64,000 nucleotides of DNA from Janthinobacterium lividum (GCF_023509035.1 NZ_CP075583.1:3410001-3474000), one strand, 5' to 3'; numbered from the stretch's first letter, positions 1 through 9,414 are shown. Numbers and translations: made by a program. Notes: generated from the letters alone by a model not told the origin.

Positions 1-236
1 AGGCATCGCTCGCGCATTGGCTCGACAGCAAATGCAAGGTCTGCCACGGCACGGGCGTCGTCGCTGCCATGCAGGCCGGCGCGCCTGTTGTCTGCCAGGC
101 TTGCCACGGCGCCGGCGAAGCGGCCATCAGCTGCTCCGGCGGCTTCGAGCTCGAACGCATCAAGGACATGGTCAGCGAACTGGAAGGCATCTTCCAGTCG
201 CACGGCGCCCGCGCCATGCGCCGCCTTGGTCACTAA
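1..236 (+). CDS. Late antiterminator-like protein with DnaJ-type zinc finger (3' part only)
   Basis: The frame is open from base 3 to a TAA at 234-236, so only the last 77 codons are in the window. Two DnaJ-type knuckles are visible (CKVCHGTG and CQACHGAG), followed by ELERIKDMVSELEGI. The complete 180-residue protein at 56335-56877 has the same layout with near-identical flanks (LAHWLD before the first knuckle, ELERVKDMVSEL after the second). By position, directly before a late leader and terminator, it is probably a Q-type antiterminator acting on host RNA polymerase. The family assignment rests on context and on this paralogy; DnaJ-like phage proteins of unknown role are the alternative. 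Confidence 0.7.
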   Translation, partial: ASLAHWLDSKCKVCHGTGVVAAMQAGAPVVCQACHGAGEAAISCSGGFELERIKDMVSELEGIFQSHGARAMRRLGH

Positions 237-254
237 AAAGTTTTTTGCAATATG

Positions 255-283
255 CCTGGTACTGAAAAAAACGCCCCTACAAT
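255..283 (+). promoter_or_regulatory. Candidate late promoter (weak)
   Basis: A TACAAT -10 box lies at 278-283, just after the antiterminator-like gene, where lambda places pR'. The -35 region (255-260, CCTGGT) is poor, as expected for an activated or antitermination-linked promoter. The second prophage has a consensus promoter at the matching place (56901-56928). The call rests mainly on position. Confidence 0.4.
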
Positions 284-533
284 AGAGTCTCGATCACGCA
301 GCAACAGCAACATCGGCAACATAGCAGTACCGCAGGACCACATGCTTCTCCACTCGTAATAGACGCGCTCAAGGCGCGACACCGATAGGGGAAATCAGCG
401 CAGCGAACGGCTTTCATGGCCCCTTCGCCCAACTTCCGTCCGGCATGGCCCCGTGCCATCCGGACGCCCGCCCGCCGCCTCACCGTGCGCGGGTTTTTCA
501 TTTGTCTTCCCGATTATTCGCAGTTCCTTCCCC
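284..533 (+). other. Untranslated late leader with hairpin
   Basis: No supported gene lies between the antiterminator gene and the tail tube. The leader contains a hairpin at 438-465 (GTCCGG-C-ATGG pairing with CCAT-CCGGAC) and a weaker CCCGC/GCGGG stem before T5 near 489-498. The string CACCGATAG near 380-388 recurs in the leader of the second prophage near 56982-56990. Confidence 0.5.
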
Positions 534-560
534 AAGACCGCCCCTGGCGGTCTTTTTTTT
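534..560 (+). terminator. Rho-independent terminator in front of the tail genes
   Basis: The stem AAGACCGCC / GGCGGTCTT with a CCT loop is followed by a run of T. It sits about 25 bases before the first tail gene, so read-through by an antiterminated polymerase would be needed to express the cluster, as at lambda tR'. Confidence 0.8.
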
Positions 561-583
561 ATCCCACGAAAGGTTTTACAACT

Positions 584-1789
584 ATGGCATCGACAGCAAA
601 CGGCATCGACAGCTTGATCGTTATCAGCAAACAAAGCGCAGAAGGCAGCAAGGCCGCCGCCGGCGCCGGCCAGATTTACCCCCGCGTCACGGCCACTTTC
701 GACACGGAAGCGGACAAATACGCGAGCGCCGAAATCGACGCCAGCCAGCAGCAGGGCGATACCCGCCTGGGCAACTTCCGCACCACGGGCGCCATCAAGG
801 CCGAAGCGGCGTGCGGCACGTATGCACCGCTGATGGCTGCGCTGCTGCGCCGCGACTTCACGGCAGGCGGCGTGGCAGCAGCGCAAACCACCATCGCGGC
901 GGCCGCCACCGGCCTGACGCGCAGCGCCGGTTCCTGGCTGGGCGAAGGCTTCCGCGCCGGCAGTGTGGTGCGCATTACCGGCATGACGGCGCCGGCTGCC
1001 GCCAACAACGCGAAGAACTTCTTCGTCACGTCGGTGACGGCCACCAACCTGAATGGCCAGTTCATGGACGGCTCGGCCATGATCGTCAAGGCGGCAGGCG
1101 ATTCGGTCGGCGTGGCGGCAGTGGGCAAGCGCAGTTTCACCCCGTTGACGGGCCATACCACTGACTGGTTCACGGCCGAAGTGCAGGACCCGAAGATCGG
1201 CGTGCACCGCAGCTTCGTCGACCAGCTGGTCAGCAAGATGGATATCGCCGTGCAGCCGAACGGCATCACCAGCCTGGATTTCACCCTGATGGGCAAGGCG
1301 GAAGGCCCGACCACGGCCGTGCCGTACTTCCCCGCGCCGCTGGCCGCGCCGGGCTCCGGCAAGTTTTCAGGCGCCACGGCAATGCTGTCGGTGAACGGCA
1401 TCCCGTCGCAGATCTGCACCGGCATGTCCGTTTCGCTCGACGGCCAGGTCAAGGTCGACCCGGTAATCGGCTCGAAGTACGCCACGGCCGCATCGCGCGG
1501 CAAGGTGATGGGCTCGGGCCAGTTCACGGTGCTGCTGCAGGACGCCACCTACCTCGACTACTTCAAGTCCGAGACGGAAATCCCGCTGGCCTACGCCATG
1601 GCGTCGGGCACGGCGCCGACCGCCGACGTGCTGGCGCTGGCCATGGGCCGCATCAAGATCACCTCGGCCAAGATCGACGACGGCGAGAAAAACAAGATCG
1701 TCACCTGCGCCTTCGATGTCCTGCGCTACAAGGGCACCGACGCGCAGCACGAAGCGACCACCTTGAGCATCCAGGACAGCGCGCTGTAA
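584..1789 (+). CDS. Phage tail tube protein
   Basis: A 401-residue protein that forms the stacked rings of a non-contractile tail tube. It resembles the siphophage tail tube proteins of betaproteobacterial phages: an N-terminal domain with repeated small residues, and a C-terminal domain with FTVLLQDATYLDYFK and IKDGEKN-like hairpins. The ATG at 584 is preferred over an upstream in-frame ATG at 416 because GAAAGG lies 10 bases before it and because a terminator separates the two. It is the first gene of the cluster, followed by a terminator and the tail assembly chaperone. No capsid or connector gene precedes it. Confidence 0.8.
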   Translation: MASTANGIDSLIVISKQSAEGSKAAAGAGQIYPRVTATFDTEADKYASAEIDASQQQGDTRLGNFRTTGAIKAEAACGTYAPLMAALLRRDFTAGGVAAAQTTIAAAATGLTRSAGSWLGEGFRAGSVVRITGMTAPAAANNAKNFFVTSVTATNLNGQFMDGSAMIVKAAGDSVGVAAVGKRSFTPLTGHTTDWFTAEVQDPKIGVHRSFVDQLVSKMDIAVQPNGITSLDFTLMGKAEGPTTAVPYFPAPLAAPGSGKFSGATAMLSVNGIPSQICTGMSVSLDGQVKVDPVIGSKYATAASRGKVMGSGQFTVLLQDATYLDYFKSETEIPLAYAMASGTAPTADVLALAMGRIKITSAKIDDGEKNKIVTCAFDVLRYKGTDAQHEATTLSIQDSAL

Positions 1790-1810
1790 GACGATAGCGC
1801 TTCGCACCGG

Positions 1811-1834
1811 GGCCGCCTGATGGCGGCCTTTTTT
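1811..1834 (+). terminator. Intrinsic terminator after the tail tube gene
   Basis: GGCCGCC-TGAT-GGCGGCC is followed by T6. Placed after the most abundant structural gene, it probably lowers expression of the genes downstream. Confidence 0.8.
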
Positions 1835-1863
1835 ACTTTTACTTTATCCAGAAAGCAGCATAC

Positions 1864-2307
1864 ATGAACAACGCACAAAAAATCCAGGCAGGTTTCGACA
1901 TCGGCAATATCAACGCGGTAGCCGCGCCCGTCACTTTCGATGTACCCGTCATCTTCGATGCGGACGGCGAAGCGGTGGCAGGTCTGACCATCGTCGGCAA
2001 GAACAGCGAGCAATACCGCATGGCCAACAATGCCGTGCGCGCCGAAGGCTACAAGAAATCGGCGCGCCGCAAGACGGCCATCGACGCCTCCACCGACGAA
2101 GGTGCTGAATTGCTGGTGCAAGCCATCGACGGCAACCAGAAACGCCTGGCGCTGGCCGTGGTCACGGGCTGGTACGGCTTCACCAGCAATGGCGCCCCCG
2201 TGCCGCTCGATCCGGCCCTGCTGGAAGCGGCCTTTGAAAAATACCCGACCTGGCAGGAAAAGGTCACCACGGCGCTGGAAAACGAGTCGAATTTTTTGAA
2301 ACTCTGA
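1864..2307 (+). CDS. Tail assembly chaperone (gpG-like)
   Basis: A 147-residue protein between tail tube and tape measure, the standard place for the lambda gpG-type chaperone that coats the tape measure during tail assembly. It opens with MNNAQKIQAGFDIGNINAV and ends at a TGA at 2305-2307. The last codons contain a T-run heptamer in the correct phase for a -1 shift into the downstream frame, so the protein should be made both alone and as a longer G-T fusion. No sequence motif identifies it; the assignment rests on order and on the frameshift. Confidence 0.75.
   Translation: MNNAQKIQAGFDIGNINAVAAPVTFDVPVIFDADGEAVAGLTIVGKNSEQYRMANNAVRAEGYKKSARRKTAIDASTDEGAELLVQAIDGNQKRLALAVVTGWYGFTSNGAPVPLDPALLEAAFEKYPTWQEKVTTALENESNFLKL
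2292..2298 (+). other. -1 ribosomal frameshift site (T TTT TTG)
   Basis: The heptamer TTTTTTG is in phase with codons AAT TTT TTG of the chaperone gene and so matches X XXY YYZ. A -1 shift here continues as GAA ACT CTG in the frame that stays open to 2651. Confidence 0.75.
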
Positions 2308-2651
2308 CGGCCAGCCTGCTGCGCTACGCCGGGCACCAGTTCGAGCGCGGCGCGCGGGCGGCCGATGGCCATGCCAAGGGCGAGCATATCGATGCCGCCC
2401 GGCGCCATCCGCTGTACCGCGCGCCGCCCGAGGCGGAGACGCCGCCCATGCCGTTCGAGCTGGCCCACGTATGGGAATGGTTTGCGCAGTTAAACCGCAA
2501 GCGGCAGAACGGCATGGCCGTCAATCCCATCGCCAGCACGGAAATCCTCGCCTGGCAGGCGCGCCACGCCATCGCCATCGAGCCGTTCGAGCACCAGTTG
2601 CTGGACCAGCTAGACGCGCTGTTCCTGTCGCACCAGCATGCGGCGGGCTGA
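2298..2651 (+). CDS. Tail assembly chaperone GT extension, reached by -1 frameshift
   Basis: This frame has no credible start at its beginning but is open from the slippery site to the TGA at 2649-2651. It encodes about 117 residues, with ETLTASLLRYAGHQFERG at the junction and LAHVWEWFAQLNRKRQNGMA further on. The fusion product would be about 260 residues, from 1864. G and GT chaperones that recruit the tape measure and the tube protein are general in siphophages. An internal ATG at 2448 could give a short independent product, but it has no clear ribosome binding site. Confidence 0.7.
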   Translation, partial: ETLTASLLRYAGHQFERGARAADGHAKGEHIDAARRHPLYRAPPEAETPPMPFELAHVWEWFAQLNRKRQNGMAVNPIASTEILAWQARHAIAIEPFEHQLLDQLDALFLSHQHAAG

Positions 2652-2669
2652 CCCGCATTTTTCCAACCC

Positions 2670-2692
2670 GGCCGCCATTCGCGGCCTTTTTT
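2670..2692 (+). terminator. Intrinsic terminator before the tape measure gene
   Basis: GGCCGC-CATTC-GCGGCC is followed by T6, immediately upstream of the tape measure start. Confidence 0.75.
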
Positions 2693-2703
2693 ATGGGCCA
2701 ACC

Positions 2704-5700
2704 ATGCCAGAGATAACAGAATTAAAACTTGTCATCGATTTGACGAAGGCAACGGATACGGTGCAAGTGCTGAAAGCAATCAGTGAGGCTAGCCTGGCTG
2801 CAGCCGATAGCCTGAAGGCAGCCAATACTGAGACGGAATCGTCGGCGCTGTTGCTGCGCGCTCAGGCGGAGCAGGCGCGTGAGGCCACCGCCGCTTCGAA
2901 GGCCCTCGGTGCATGGAATGCCGGTGAGGCGAAGTCTCTGGCCGATGTATTCAAGGTGGTCAACGGTCTGGGCAATGCCTATACGCGGCTGGCGGCTTTT
3001 CGCGCCGCAGGTAGCGCTGCCACAGCCGGCGCAGGCGCCAAATATGGCGCTTTTGCGTTTGAAGAGCAGCGCCAGGACAAGCTGGACACCGCAGGCAAAG
3101 AGGCTACCGATGCCAAGGCAAAGGCGGCACCGGCCGCACCCACGCGCAAATATAGCGAGGCGGAGTGGAAGGAGGCAGGTGAATTTGCCAAGACGTTCGC
3201 TGAAAAACTTGAGACGGCTTTTGGCAAGGTCGGCGGCACCATCGGCAAAATGACCACTGCCTTGCTGGGATTCAGGAAGGCGCAGGACGATATCGATTTC
3301 ACTTTTTCTAAGGAGATGGGTGAGGCCAAGACCGACAAAGACAAGGACAAGGCACAAGACAAAAAACACATGTCGACGGTCAGGCAATACCGCGAAATGG
3401 CCACGGCGGCGAAAGGCTTCTTCAAGGAGCACTCGACTGGTTATGAAGTTATGGAAAAGGTGGAAAAGGGTTTTCGCGCCTATGAATTCGCCATGAATGC
3501 CAAGTCGCTGTTTGAAAAGCTGACGAATATTACCCTTGTGACAACGGCGAAAACTGCGGCGACGACGGCCGAGATTACCAGCACTGCTGCTTCTGTTGGT
3601 CCAGTGGCTGCCGCGGAAGCTGCCAAGTCCAGTGCTTATGGTACGTCGGCCCTTGCCGCTTCGCTGGCTGCGCCATTTCCCGCCAATATCGGTGCATTCG
3701 CCATGGTGGCAGGCATGCTGCTGGCAATTGGCGTTGCCGTTTCCGGCGGTGGTGGTGCCGACACTACGGCCAAGGACCGGCAGGCGGCCACTGGTACAGG
3801 TACGGTGTTGGGGGACTCCAGCGCGAAGAGTAATTCGATTGCGAATTCATTGGAAATCATGGAGAAAAACTCCGGACTGGGACTGGCATATTCCGCCTCG
3901 ATGGCTTATTCGCTGCGCCAAGTGGTGGCGGGCATTGGTGGCTTGGGCGGACTGCTGGTGCGCAATTCCGGCGTAACGGGCGCTATGGCTGCTGATAGCG
4001 AGGGCAGCGCGGCGGCATTTGGTTCTTCCGCGCTTGCCGTTGCAATCACTGGCGGCGTTATTGGCCTGACACTTGATAAGCTGACGGGTGGTCTGGTAGG
4101 AAAAATCACGGGCGGCATCATTGGCTCTATCTTCGGCGGTAAAACGACGACGATCGACACAGGGCTGATGTTGACCAAGGCTTCGCTGGACAGCATTCAG
4201 GCGGGCGGGGTATCTGCCAATCAGTACACGGATACCAAAACGTCGGGTGGCTGGTTTTCCAGTGATAAGAAACGTACGGCCTTGAGTAGCCTTGACCGCG
4301 AAGCAAACGATCAGTTCAGCAAAGTCATCCTCGGTCTGTCCGACACCGTCAAGGTGGCGGCCGGCATGCTGGGAATGGGCGGTGATGCATTCAACGCGCG
4401 GTTGAAGTCCTTCGTGGTCGATCTGGGCAAGATCTCGCTGAAAGACCTGAAGGGCGAGGAGATTCAGAAAGCTCTGGAAGCTGCATTCTCCAAGCTGGGC
4501 GACGATATGGCCAAGTTTGGCGTGGGAGGCCTGGAGCAGTATCAAAAGGTCGGCGAGGGATATCTGGAAACCTTGGCGCGCGTTGCGAATGACTACATGC
4601 AAGTGACGGATGTACTGGCGGTGCTGGGCAGGTCGCTCAATACGACAGGCCTTGGCGCCGTGAAGTTGAGCGAAAATCTGATTGAAGCAGCTGGTGGCAT
4701 CGACAAACTCACAAGTGGTACCGGGTTTTTCGTGGAAAACTTCCTCACCGAGGCGGAACGTCTGGCGCCTATTACCAAGTCGGTCAATGAGGCCATGGGC
4801 AAACTGGGCCTGGCTGGAGTGACGACGATGGATGGCTTCAAGGCTGCCGTATTGTCGGCTGCCGATGGCGTGGCAACAGGCAGGAATGGGGCTGCGGAGC
4901 TGTATGTGGCCCTGTTGTCCTTGGCCGAACCGTTCAAAAAGGCGGCCGACTATGCCGCCGATCTGGCCGCCGTCACGGGCGAACTGGCTGAAGTGAGCAA
5001 GACGGCCAGCGATATCGCCAGCGAACGGCGGGACTTACAACAGCAGTTGAATCAGCTGACGCAAAGCGAAGCGCAGTTTCTGGCTGCTCAACGCAGCAGC
5101 GTCGCTGAAGTCAATCGGGGGCTGTTCGACCAGATCCGAGCCGTCAAGGCGGTGACCAGCGCGAAGGATGCGCTGGCCAAGGCCTATGAAACCGAATCCG
5201 CAGCGGCCAAGTCGGCGCTGGAGAAGTCTAAATCGTGGGTGACCACCTTGAACGGGCTCAATTCCAGCATGGCGTTGGGCGCCCAGTCGACACTGACGCC
5301 AGAGCAGAAATATGCGGAAGCGCGCGCCCAGTTCGAGAAGACGCTGGCGGCCGCCAATGCGGGCGACGCAACGGCGCAATCGGGACTGTCTGCCGCCGAA
5401 CAGGCGTTTTTGACGGCATCGCAAGTGGTCAATGCGTCCGACGCCCGCTATGCGGCAGACTATGCCCGCGTTGTGGACGCGAACAAGGAAGCGTTGAAGT
5501 GGGCGGCCGTACAGGTCGATGTGCAGCAGGCCAGCCTGGACGCGCTCAATGCCCAGGTATCGGGCTTGATCACTATTAACGACAGCGTGCTGACGGTGGC
5601 GCAGGCCATTGCCGGTCTGCGGACGGCGATGGGCGGCGCGGTGGACCTCGGTGTGCAGTTCAGTAATCCTCCCGTGGTCGCCGCGCTTGCCGCGATGACT

Positions 5701-5982
5701 TCGCCCGTTACAGCGGCCGTCTTTGACCCCGTGCGCTACTCGTCGGCGGCGAACGTGGGCTCCGACGTCCTGGTGGCCGAAATCCGCGGCCTGCGCGAAG
5801 ACAACCAGGCCATGCGCGTGGAACTGGAAGGCTTGCGCGCCGACCAGCGGGCGCAAACGGGCGCTACCATCCAGGCCACCTTTGAATCGAACGCCAACGC
5901 CGCCAGGACGGTGCTCGATGGCGTAGACAAATCGTCCAGGGCATCCGCCTGGGCCAATGCAGTGAAAGGAGAGTACGCATGA
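2704..5982 (+). CDS. Tail length tape measure protein
   Basis: At 1092 residues this is the longest tail protein, as expected of the molecule that sets tail length. It is rich in Ala, Lys and Glu heptads at both ends and has two central Gly-rich hydrophobic stretches (GAFAMVAGMLLAIGVAVSG, and the Gly/Ile-rich GGLVGKITGGIIGSIFGG) that probably enter the target inner membrane. The C-terminal part is coiled coil ending in an ALRED-like segment (EIRGLREDNQAMRVELEGLR). The ATG at 2704 follows the terminator; an in-frame ATG at 2638 lies inside the preceding gene. Its stop overlaps the next start by 4 bases. Confidence 0.85.
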   Translation: MPEITELKLVIDLTKATDTVQVLKAISEASLAAADSLKAANTETESSALLLRAQAEQAREATAASKALGAWNAGEAKSLADVFKVVNGLGNAYTRLAAFRAAGSAATAGAGAKYGAFAFEEQRQDKLDTAGKEATDAKAKAAPAAPTRKYSEAEWKEAGEFAKTFAEKLETAFGKVGGTIGKMTTALLGFRKAQDDIDFTFSKEMGEAKTDKDKDKAQDKKHMSTVRQYREMATAAKGFFKEHSTGYEVMEKVEKGFRAYEFAMNAKSLFEKLTNITLVTTAKTAATTAEITSTAASVGPVAAAEAAKSSAYGTSALAASLAAPFPANIGAFAMVAGMLLAIGVAVSGGGGADTTAKDRQAATGTGTVLGDSSAKSNSIANSLEIMEKNSGLGLAYSASMAYSLRQVVAGIGGLGGLLVRNSGVTGAMAADSEGSAAAFGSSALAVAITGGVIGLTLDKLTGGLVGKITGGIIGSIFGGKTTTIDTGLMLTKASLDSIQAGGVSANQYTDTKTSGGWFSSDKKRTALSSLDREANDQFSKVILGLSDTVKVAAGMLGMGGDAFNARLKSFVVDLGKISLKDLKGEEIQKALEAAFSKLGDDMAKFGVGGLEQYQKVGEGYLETLARVANDYMQVTDVLAVLGRSLNTTGLGAVKLSENLIEAAGGIDKLTSGTGFFVENFLTEAERLAPITKSVNEAMGKLGLAGVTTMDGFKAAVLSAADGVATGRNGAAELYVALLSLAEPFKKAADYAADLAAVTGELAEVSKTASDIASERRDLQQQLNQLTQSEAQFLAAQRSSVAEVNRGLFDQIRAVKAVTSAKDALAKAYETESAAAKSALEKSKSWVTTLNGLNSSMALGAQSTLTPEQKYAEARAQFEKTLAAANAGDATAQSGLSAAEQAFLTASQVVNASDARYAADYARVVDANKEALKWAAVQVDVQQASLDALNAQVSGLITINDSVLTVAQAIAGLRTAMGGAVDLGVQFSNPPVVAALAAMTSPVTAAVFDPVRYSSAANVGSDVLVAEIRGLREDNQAMRVELEGLRADQRAQTGATIQATFESNANAARTVLDGVDKSSRASAWANAVKGEYA

Positions 5983-7448
5983 CCGCTGCGCAATTTCAGG
6001 AGTGGCTGCAAAGCCCGTCGGCCATCCGCATGGTGCTGATCGAGGCGCAAGTGAATGTGGGCGGCAGCGAGGTGACGCGGTATATCGCTTCGCGGCCCTA
6101 CGTCACCGGGCCGCGCGAAGTGCCGGCGAATACCGCGTACCAGCCGCTGGCCAAAGGGGGCCTGGCCTTCACGGAACAGGTCAGCCTGTCCGGCGAGGCG
6201 GGGCTGTCGGGCGGCGATATCGAACTCGATAACGCCGATGGCGCGCTCGATGGCTGGCTGAATGATGTCTGGATGAACCGGCCGATCAAGGCCTGGGCCG
6301 GCGATCCCTCCTGGCCGCGCGCCGACTTCCAGCTGGTCTTCGACGGCATCATCGCCGACGTGGCCAGTGCGGGGCGCGAGTCGGTCAACCTGGTACTGCG
6401 CGACAAGCTGCAGCGCCTGAATACGCCGATCTCCGAGGCGAAGCTGGGTGGCACGACGCCGAACAAGGACGCCATCCTGCCGATACCGTTTGGCGAGTGC
6501 CACAACGTGTCGCCCTTGCTGACCAATCCCGCCACTCTGGAATACGGTTTTCTTGGCGCGGTCGAATCGACGTTCGAGGTGCGCACCAACGGCAAGCCGA
6601 TTGCCGTGGCCTTGAATGACCAGGCGGGCCGCTTTAACCTGACCACCGATCCGTTTTCCACCACGATCACGGCCAGCGTACAGGGCGACAAGGGCGGCGG
6701 CTATGCGCCGCGCATCGCGCCGCTGGTGCAGCGCATCGCCACGGCCTACGGCAAGGCGGCCGACCGTTTTGCCCTGGCGGACCTGGACCTGGACAACCTG
6801 GCCGCCTTCGACGCGTCCCACCCGCAGCCGGTGGGGCTGTATGTTGCGGACCGCACGAACCAGGCGCAGGCCATCCAGCAACTGGCGGCCAGCGTGGGCG
6901 CCCAGGCGATCATGTCGCGCACCGGCCAGCTGCGCCTGGTGCAGATCGCACTGCCGGCCGCCGGCGTGCCGGTGGCGGTTGGCCCGGAGCAGATGCGCGA
7001 ACGCTCCTTGCGTCCCGCGCAGCGCCTGCCGGTGACGGCCGCCGTGAAGATCGGCTTCGACCGGAACTACACGCTGCAGGCTGGCCTGACGACCAGCATT
7101 CCGCCCGCGCATGCGGATTTGTACGCCACGGAATGGCTGACGGAAACGGTGGTCGACGCGGCGGTCCGCACGCGTTACCGCCTGTCCGACGACCCGCTGC
7201 AGATCGATACGTGCCTGAAGACGCGGGCCGATGCCCACGCGGAAGCGCAGAGGCGCCTGGCCTTGAGCAAGGTGCCGCGCACCATTTATGAATTCGATGG
7301 AGAACCCGAGATGATGATGCTGGAACTGGGACAGCCCGTGCAACTGCGCGCTGAACGCTTTGGCTTGCAGGATGGCGCACCGGGCGTGGTGGTGATGCTG
7401 TCGCGCTTCTGGCTGACGGGCAGAGTGACGGTGGGGGTGCTGGCATGA
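5979..7448 (+). CDS. Tail tip/hub protein
   Basis: A 489-residue protein translated from an ATGA overlap with the tape measure gene. Its position between tape measure and the tip/fibre genes matches distal tail or hub proteins of siphophages. It opens with a helical MTAAQFQEWLQSPSAIRMVLIE segment shared by similar tail proteins of Burkholderia-type phages, and the rest is beta-rich. It overlaps the next gene by another ATGA. I do not recognise a specific domain, so the role rests on order. Confidence 0.6.
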   Translation: MTAAQFQEWLQSPSAIRMVLIEAQVNVGGSEVTRYIASRPYVTGPREVPANTAYQPLAKGGLAFTEQVSLSGEAGLSGGDIELDNADGALDGWLNDVWMNRPIKAWAGDPSWPRADFQLVFDGIIADVASAGRESVNLVLRDKLQRLNTPISEAKLGGTTPNKDAILPIPFGECHNVSPLLTNPATLEYGFLGAVESTFEVRTNGKPIAVALNDQAGRFNLTTDPFSTTITASVQGDKGGGYAPRIAPLVQRIATAYGKAADRFALADLDLDNLAAFDASHPQPVGLYVADRTNQAQAIQQLAASVGAQAIMSRTGQLRLVQIALPAAGVPVAVGPEQMRERSLRPAQRLPVTAAVKIGFDRNYTLQAGLTTSIPPAHADLYATEWLTETVVDAAVRTRYRLSDDPLQIDTCLKTRADAHAEAQRRLALSKVPRTIYEFDGEPEMMMLELGQPVQLRAERFGLQDGAPGVVVMLSRFWLTGRVTVGVLA

Positions 7449-8926
7449 GCGCGATTGTTGGGGAACGCGACAGGCTGATCATGAATACCGTGCCGCGCTT
7501 TGCGCCGGCCAACGACCGCGTGCTGCTGCTCGCAGCCACGGCGCAGGCGTTCAAGGTGGCCGCCACGACAATTGCTGCTCCTGCCAGCATCGACTTCACT
7601 GCAGGCCTGGTGAACATGCAGGGTCAGGTGGCTTTCACCGCCAGCAATGCCAGCGTGCTGACGCACGTCGGCAACGTGGCCACGCTGTCGTATGCCGGCA
7701 TGGTGGGCGACAGTGTGACGGTCACGGCGACCATCGTGGCTGACGGTCTGACCTACACGGCCAGCCAGACGGTGAGCAAGATTTTCGACGGTGTGACGGG
7801 CAACTCGGCACGGATCTGCTACAGCAAGACCAACTTGCTTTCGCTGGCCAGCGCGCCGGCGACGCTTAGCACGCAGGGCGATGCATCTTTCCCGCCAATT
7901 AACACCTGGGGCGCCGGCACGATATGGGAAGGTTCGCCGCCGCGGCTTGGTGCCGGTGAATCGCTGTACCGTTCGGACGGTATTTTCAATCCGGCCAGCG
8001 GTACCACCAAGTGGGCTGCACCGTATTTGAATGCGCTGAAGGTGGGGCAGCTAAGCGCGATTTCCGCCGATCTCGGCAAAGTTACTGCCGGCGATATTTA
8101 CAGCGCAACGCTGCACGGCGGTAGTGGTTATCCCAACAATGCCTATGCATGGCCAAGCAATGGCGGTAGCGGTTTCCACCTGAGCGAGAACGGATTGCTG
8201 TTTGGCAATCCGGGCCTGGGAAAGTATGTGCAAATCGATGCGGCAGGCAATATCTACGCGCCTGGCTTTTCCATCATCAATGGCCGCGCCGTTTTCAGCG
8301 GCAATCTGGACAGTGTCGATGGGAGCTTCTCGGGTGAGTTAAAAGCGGCGAAGGGCAGTTTTGCCGGTGTGTTGGATGCAGCCAAAGGCAAATTTTCCGG
8401 TGAGCTGGACGCTGTGAAAGGTACATTCTCTGGCGACCTTTCATCTGCGCGTGTGTCTGTTGGCACTGCCTCCGCTGCAACGGCATTTTTCGAGCCCGGT
8501 TATCCATCGATTTCCCTGCAGTCGTCCGCATCCGGGGTATTCATAGAGGCTTCGTCGCTCAGTTCTGCGGCTGTATTTACCAATCTGGAAGTACTGTTCA
8601 AACACAACGCTCCAGGGTGGCCTGCCGCGCGCCGTATCCGCTCCGGCACCGTGTTTTTTTCAATCGCTTGCACGGCGGTGGTCGACGATCAACTGAGCAT
8701 CTGGTACCGCATCAATGGCGGGAACTGGCTCTGGATGAGCGGAGTCCAGGAGCGGCAGGGTGGCGATGGACCTGCCGCAACGGTCTATGGACTTACCTTG
8801 GACATCAATGTGGATGACACCGTCCAGTTCGGTGTTTCCGGTACCAATGCTTACCTTACCGCTGCGGACGGGGGCAAGCTTTATGTTAAACAATGTCAGG
8901 CGGTTGTGATCGCGAGGAATTTTTAA
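7445..8926 (+). CDS. Tail tip / central fibre protein (gpJ C-terminal-like)
   Basis: A 493-residue protein, ATGA-coupled to the preceding hub gene. Residues of roughly 270-340 hold short repeats of the type GSFSGELKAAKGSFAGVLDAAKG, the repetitive linker found in the C-terminal part of host-specificity (gpJ) proteins, followed by a beta-rich C-terminal domain. A Big-like region with VTVTATIVADG occurs near residue 90. Together with the preceding gene it may do what a single gpJ does in lambda. Confidence 0.6.
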   Translation: MSAIVGERDRLIMNTVPRFAPANDRVLLLAATAQAFKVAATTIAAPASIDFTAGLVNMQGQVAFTASNASVLTHVGNVATLSYAGMVGDSVTVTATIVADGLTYTASQTVSKIFDGVTGNSARICYSKTNLLSLASAPATLSTQGDASFPPINTWGAGTIWEGSPPRLGAGESLYRSDGIFNPASGTTKWAAPYLNALKVGQLSAISADLGKVTAGDIYSATLHGGSGYPNNAYAWPSNGGSGFHLSENGLLFGNPGLGKYVQIDAAGNIYAPGFSIINGRAVFSGNLDSVDGSFSGELKAAKGSFAGVLDAAKGKFSGELDAVKGTFSGDLSSARVSVGTASAATAFFEPGYPSISLQSSASGVFIEASSLSSAAVFTNLEVLFKHNAPGWPAARRIRSGTVFFSIACTAVVDDQLSIWYRINGGNWLWMSGVQERQGGDGPAATVYGLTLDINVDDTVQFGVSGTNAYLTAADGGKLYVKQCQAVVIARNF

Positions 8927-9414
8927 TGGAAACAATCATTGTCAACAGTGACGGCACTCAAACAAACGAGCGCACAGGAAGGACGATACCGCCCCAGCCC
9001 AGCGAACAGCACGAATACGATGCGGCGGCAGACATGTGGATAGATACAAGAACGCTGGATAGTGTCAAATTGCGAACCTGGGAACGCGTCAAGACGGCAC
9101 GCAGCGTGGCTGAAACCGCAGATTTCGTGTGCAGTGGCGTTGTGTACCAGACGGACAAGGATCGCATCGTTGGAGCCGCGCAGCTGGCCCTGATGGCGCA
9201 GGCTGCCGGCCAGCCATACAGCATCGACTGGACCTTGTCGGATAACACCCACCTGACACTCGATGCGGCCGGAATGATCGCCGTCGGCGCCGCGCTGGGG
9301 GCGCACGTTGCCGAGGCGTTCGCCATCGGCCTTCACTTGCGCCGGCAGATCGCCGCCGCGACTTCCTTCGACGAGCTTGAGGCCATCGTTTGGCCAGTGC
9401 AGGGGGATGCATGA
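8926..9414 (+). CDS. DUF4376 domain tail protein
   Basis: A 162-residue protein. The pattern VKTARSVAETADFVCSGVVYQTD, then DRIVGAAQLALMAQA, then a Trp-containing strand and AMIAVGAALGAHVAEAF fits DUF4376, a domain common in tail fibre-associated proteins. The ATG at 8926 overlaps the preceding stop (TAATG) with GAGGAAT as ribosome binding site, so the upstream in-frame ATG at 8893 is not used. Biochemical function is unknown. Confidence 0.7.
   Translation: METIIVNSDGTQTNERTGRTIPPQPSEQHEYDAAADMWIDTRTLDSVKLRTWERVKTARSVAETADFVCSGVVYQTDKDRIVGAAQLALMAQAAGQPYSIDWTLSDNTHLTLDAAGMIAVGAALGAHVAEAFAIGLHLRRQIAAATSFDELEAIVWPVQGDA

Noticed and set aside
5736..7343. 535-codon antisense frame over the tail hub gene
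   Set aside because: Composition is typical of antisense in GC-rich DNA, there is no ribosome binding site, and the tail gene on the other strand is coupled to both neighbours.
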